In this document: piece by piece, positions 61,280 through 64,000 of the stretch | Position numbering within the stretch: position 1 is the stretch's first letter | Layout of the letters: each line of letters opens with the position of its first letter | Source of the DNA: Ruminococcaceae bacterium P7 | GTDB lineage: Bacteria > Bacillota > Clostridia > Oscillospirales > Acutalibacteraceae | NCBI GenBank assembly: GCA_900100595.1 | Contig: FMUA01000002.1 | Coordinates: 186,001 to 250,000 of the forward strand | Length of the DNA: 64,000 nucleotides | Direction of reading: 5' to 3' | Program-made: the position numbers and the translations under genes | Notes under the pieces: generated by a model | The model's input: only the letters and a program-made list of their open reading frames with translations | The model's database searches: none | Told to the model about the DNA's origin: nothing

Positions 61280-62260
61280 ATGAGCAAAGAGATAAAATGG
61301 GCTGTACTGGGAACAGGTGTAATTGCAAATGAAATGGCTGCAGGTCTTCAGAAAATGGGTAAATCTCTTTATGCAGTAGGAAATCGAACCTATGATAAAG
61401 CGGTTGCTTTTGCAGAAAAGTATGGTATCGAAAAAGTCTATCCGTCAATCGATGAAATGTTTGCCGATGAAGATGTGGATATTATCTACATAACGACTCC
61501 TCATAATACCCATTATGGTTTTATGAAGAAAGCTTTGGAAAATGGTAAACACATCCTGGTTGAAAAATCTATCACTTTGAATTCTTCAGAACTATGCGAA
61601 ATGATCAGCCTGGCAAATGAAAGAGGCCTTATACTTGCAGAAGCAATGACAATCTGGCACATGCCGATATACAAGGAACTGTGGAAGATCATAGAAAATG
61701 GAGAGCTTGGAAAAGTTCAGATGATAACGGTGAACTTTGGAAGCTTCAAAGATTATGATATGAAGAACAGGTTTTTTAATCGAAAATTGGCAGGTGGAGC
61801 AATGCTTGATATTGGAGTATATGCCCTAAGCATTGTCCGTAGCTTCATGGAAGAAAAACCCGAAAATCTGATGAGCCAGTGGAAGAGTGCACCGACCGGA
61901 GTTGATGAGCAGGCGACTATTCTATTACAAAATGATAAGAATCAGATGGCAACTGTAGCTCTTACCATGCACTCAAAGCAACCTAAACGAGCAATGATAA
62001 GTTGTGAAAAGGGCTATATAGAGATAATGGAGTTTCCACGTGCTGATAAAGCGATTATTACAGAAGCCTTAACCGGCGAAAAAAGGGAAATATCAGCAGG
62101 GAATACGGCAGATGCTTTGTACTATGAGCTTACAGATATGGAAACAGCAATTAATAGCGGAGATGCTTCTGTTATGAAACTACAGTATTCGATTGATGTA
62201 ATGGATATTATGACAAGGCTTAGAAATGAATGGGGATTGAAATATCCTGAGGAAGAGTAA
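61280..62260 (+). CDS. Gfo/Idh/MocA family NAD(P)-dependent oxidoreductase
   Basis: 326 residues. N-terminal Rossmann domain WAVLGTGVIANEMAAGL, then YITTPHNTHYGFMKKALENGKHILVEKSITLN (the EKP-like motif reads EKS), and a C-terminal alpha/beta domain with LAGGAMLDIGVYALS. The family oxidises or reduces sugars, inositols and related dihydrodiols; substrate unknown. Array gene, AT-rich. Confidence 0.93.
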   Translation: MSKEIKWAVLGTGVIANEMAAGLQKMGKSLYAVGNRTYDKAVAFAEKYGIEKVYPSIDEMFADEDVDIIYITTPHNTHYGFMKKALENGKHILVEKSITLNSSELCEMISLANERGLILAEAMTIWHMPIYKELWKIIENGELGKVQMITVNFGSFKDYDMKNRFFNRKLAGGAMLDIGVYALSIVRSFMEEKPENLMSQWKSAPTGVDEQATILLQNDKNQMATVALTMHSKQPKRAMISCEKGYIEIMEFPRADKAIITEALTGEKREISAGNTADALYYELTDMETAINSGDASVMKLQYSIDVMDIMTRLRNEWGLKYPEEE

Positions 62261-62550
62261 ATCGGAAGTTAAATGAACAAATTCTGATTTATTGCATTTA
62301 CTATTATGGCAATCGCAGGCAGCCTTATGTGAGGTTGCCTGATTTTTTATGCCCAAGAACGAATCGCAAACTACGATTTTCTCCTGTTTCTCATATAATA
62401 TAGGTAAGATAAACAATCGCATATTTTAATGAATTTGACCTTGATGGATTCGTTTTCATCAAGGTCTTTTTTGTTTGACGGATAGACAAATTCAGGCTGA
62501 AATGATATAATGATAGAAAGATAAATCGGAATTTTGAAAGTAGGCTGAAA
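62261..62550 (+). repeat. Array module 3 (complete: D' + T + hairpin + P)
   Basis: The most complete module. A diverged D (62281-62309), T (62315-62431) with terminator CAGGCAGCCT/AGGTTGCCTG and T6 (62316-62348), second terminator GACCTTGATG/CATCAAGGTC with T6 (62437-62472), and P (62473-62533): -35 TAGACA (62483-62488), 17 bp, -10 TATAAT (62506-62511). It thus holds two terminators followed by a promoter, insulating neighbouring genes from each other. Confidence 0.92.
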
Positions 62551-63063
62551 ATGATAATACGATATTTACAACAAAAGGATGATCTCCTTGAAATAAGCAA
62601 TATATATGAATGCAGTTGGAAATACGCATATAGAGACATTATTCCGCAAGATTATCTCAACTGCATACCCAAAGGTCGCTGGGCAAACACCGTTACCAAA
62701 ACAGGACTTAATACACTTGTTTTAATAGAAAATGAAATGATAATCGGAACTGCAAGTTTCTGCAAATCCAGATGGGAAAAGTTCAGCGAATATGGAGAGA
62801 TCGTTTCAATCTATTTTCTGCCTGATTATATAGGTAAAGGCTATGGTAATCATCTTTTGAGAAAATGTATAGAAGAATTAAACTTGCTTGGATTTACGAA
62901 ACTTTTGCTGTGGGTTTTAGAGGATAATTGGAGTGCAAGAAGGTTCTATGAAAAAAATGGTTTTTGGTGTTCTAATGAATACATGACTGATAATATTGGT
63001 GGAAAAGATCTTCGAGAAATAATGTATACTTTTCCTGTTCAAAATTCTGATTTACAGCATTAA
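62551..63063 (+). CDS. GNAT family N-acetyltransferase with repeat-encoded C-terminus
   Basis: 170 residues. IRYLQQKDDLLEISNIY at the start, the acetyl-CoA loop FLPDYIGKGYGNHLLRKC (Q/RxxGxG/A-type), LLLWVLEDNWSARRFYEKNGF near the end: typical GNAT. The last seven codons (Q-N-S-D-L-Q-H) and the stop are supplied by the D repeat, so the gene's original 3' end appears to have been replaced at the junction. Substrate unknown. Confidence 0.92.
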   Translation: MIIRYLQQKDDLLEISNIYECSWKYAYRDIIPQDYLNCIPKGRWANTVTKTGLNTLVLIENEMIIGTASFCKSRWEKFSEYGEIVSIYFLPDYIGKGYGNHLLRKCIEELNLLGFTKLLLWVLEDNWSARRFYEKNGFWCSNEYMTDNIGGKDLREIMYTFPVQNSDLQH

Positions 63064-63072
63064 TCTATACTA
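63044..63072 (+). repeat. D repeat overlapping the GNAT stop codon
   Basis: Identical to 60696-60724. It encodes N-S-D-L-Q-H and the TAA of the GNAT gene, then continues directly to the ribosome site of C_GCAxxG_C_C copy 2. Confidence 0.92.
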
Positions 63073-63086
63073 AGGAGAGGATTTAA

Positions 63087-63521
63087 ATGACACACGAAGA
63101 AAAAGCGTTATCCTATTTCAAAGATAAATTTCATTGCTCACAGTCTGTTCTTGCCGCATATGCCGACGAGCTCGGATTAACGGAAGAACAAGCGTTGAAA
63201 ATCGCCGCCTGCTTTAACGCAGGAATGAGAAAAGGCGAGGTGTGCGGAGCTTGTTCGGGAGCGTTAATGGTGCTCGGAATGATGTACGGTCAAGCCGATA
63301 AAGACGATCTCGACAGTCGAAACAAAACCAATCAGATGACTAACCGTTTTCTGGATCGCTTTAAGGAACTTAACGGAACATATATCTGCAATGAGATACT
63401 CGGCTGTGATATTACCACGCAGGAAGGCGTTGAATACGCAATAAAGCACGAATTATTCACCACGACCTGTAGAGATATGGTAGCGCTTGCCGTTCAGGTT
63501 CTGGAGGAAATCATTGAATGA
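63087..63521 (+). CDS. C_GCAxxG_C_C family redox protein, copy 2
   Basis: 144 residues; differs from copy 1 only by V to I and R to Q near the C-terminus. At DNA level about a dozen changes are visible, mostly synonymous and mostly in the last quarter, and the stop codon changes from TAA to TGA. The identical 5' flank (D repeat plus ribosome site) and the P core after it show that gene and flanks were duplicated as one unit. Confidence 0.93.
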   Translation: MTHEEKALSYFKDKFHCSQSVLAAYADELGLTEEQALKIAACFNAGMRKGEVCGACSGALMVLGMMYGQADKDDLDSRNKTNQMTNRFLDRFKELNGTYICNEILGCDITTQEGVEYAIKHELFTTTCRDMVALAVQVLEEIIE

Positions 63522-63570
63522 AAATGATATAATAATCAAAAGAAAAATCGGTATTTGTAGGAGAACCGGA
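63522..63570 (+). repeat. P core after C_GCAxxG_C_C copy 2
   Basis: AAAATGATATAATAATC and AATCGGTATTTGTAG (63520-63560) repeat the segment after copy 1 with two visible changes. -10 TATAAT only; no -35 TAGACA. The sequence then diverges into an AGGAG ribosome site for the TraX-like gene. Confidence 0.85.
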
Positions 63571-64000
63571 ATGGATACAATTAAGAAAATAGGACTAAAC
63601 TCCAATGAAGTAAAACTGATTGCTATTATTGCGATGACAATCGACCATGTAACATGGTTATTGTTTCCTGGATGCCAAAAGATATGGTGGGTCATGCTTC
63701 TTCACGCGATAGGAAGATTGACAGCACCTATTATGTGGTTCTTTATTGCTGAGGGATTTCATTACACTCGAAACGTAAAAAAGTATATTGCCCGACTGTT
63801 CGTTTTCGCTGTAATATCGCATTTTGCCTATAACTTTGCAGGAGGAATACCATTTATTCCCAACGGGTTTTTCAATATGACCAGTGTGATGTGGTCGCTT
63901 GCCTGGTCGGTAGTTTTGATGGTCATATTTACAACGGATCAGTTGCCGCAGTGGGGTAAAATTGTTTTGATCCTGATTATCTGCTTTATTACCTTCCCAT
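63571..64000 (+). CDS. TraX-like membrane protein (3' end beyond window)
   Basis: The first 143 residues are visible: MDTIKKIGLNSNEVKLIAII, then AMTIDHVTWLLFPG, LHAIGRLTAPIMWFFIAEGF and RLFVFAVISHFAYNFAGGIP. The D-H pair after the first TM start and the GR-x-A-x-P-I segment are typical of TraX/acyltransferase-like membrane proteins (F-pilin acetylase family). ATG follows AGGAG by 8 nt. In Firmicutes such genes are usually chromosomal with unknown substrate. Truncated by the window edge, so the array continues rightward. Confidence 0.85.
   Translation, partial: MDTIKKIGLNSNEVKLIAIIAMTIDHVTWLLFPGCQKIWWVMLLHAIGRLTAPIMWFFIAEGFHYTRNVKKYIARLFVFAVISHFAYNFAGGIPFIPNGFFNMTSVMWSLAWSVVLMVIFTTDQLPQWGKIVLILIICFITFP

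Noticed and set aside
58964..64000. Classical integron attC cassette array
   Set aside because: I found no R''/R' core pairs (RYYYAAC...GTTRRRY) enclosing imperfect palindromes at the gene ends, and most genes have their own promoters, unlike integron cassettes. No integrase is visible in the window.

Overview
The window looks like part of the chromosome of a Gram-positive, low-oxygen-adapted member of the Clostridia, most likely Oscillospirales/Ruminococcaceae. This is inferred from gene content: a ctsR-mcsA-mcsB-clpC operon, a pro-sigma-K-like and a sigma-H-like factor (sporulation lineage), a rubredoxin-first rubrerythrin, two FN3-YkuD L,D-transpeptidases, a reduced glycolytic cluster pgk-tpiA-gpmI, and sigma-A promoters of the TTGACA-17-TATAAT type. 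Most of the window (1-58963) is GC-rich, densely packed core genome. From 58964 to the right edge the base composition changes abruptly to AT-rich, and the intergenic DNA becomes repetitive.

Layout. 1-3310: a manganese (yybP-ykoY type) riboswitch with its own promoter and terminator, read leftward into a gene cut by the edge, preceded by a leftward operon LUD protein - RNA methyltransferase - rsmA - small membrane protein. 3350-5105: amidase, rubrerythrin, small membrane protein. 5110-9980: a LysR regulator divergent from an operon of ketoacyl synthase, acyl-adenylating ligase, hotdog thioesterase and thioredoxin. 9986-19946: CBS protein, membrane proteins, lipase-like protein, exonuclease III, pro-sigma K, an asparagine-synthase-like protein lacking the glutaminase cysteine, a zinc-ribbon protein, an L,D-transpeptidase and a glycosyltransferase. 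19901-20704: a small four-helix-bundle gene enclosed by perfect 46-bp direct repeats, one of which abuts tRNA-Ser(CGA). 20762-26513: clpC-mcsB-mcsA-ctsR with CtsR operators, a zinc-ribbon protein and a sigma-H-like factor. 26607-42028: comM, trmK-nif3, trmB-lipoprotein-two-component system-DUF1385-prmC, then recA-recX-rimO-pgsA-cysE-cysS. 42029-47933: cell-envelope genes (deacetylase, second L,D-transpeptidase, GH25 lipoprotein, M23 peptidase) plus an internally repeated protein of unknown function. 48081-58963: trmL, pgk, tpiA-gpmI, a heterodimeric ABC exporter, an unknown gene, greA, lysS.

58964-64000 is the most unusual part. Seven short unrelated genes (alpha/beta hydrolase, membrane protein, C_GCAxxG_C_C protein, Gfo/Idh/MocA oxidoreductase, GNAT acetyltransferase, a second near-identical C_GCAxxG_C_C protein, TraX-like protein) are separated by recurring intergenic modules. 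A full module holds, in order, a short D element, a T element that begins with a terminator, a second terminator hairpin H, and a promoter element P that drives the next gene. The D repeat supplies the last codons and the stop codon of the GNAT gene, and both C_GCAxxG_C_C copies sit between a D element and the core of a P element. This looks like a modular gene-cassette array, and it is not an ordinary attC integron as far as I can see. The array continues past the right edge.

Starts were re-chosen wherever a Shine-Dalgarno site or a promoter position argued for it; several genes appear to use TTG or GTG. All family assignments are by reading motifs, without database searches.
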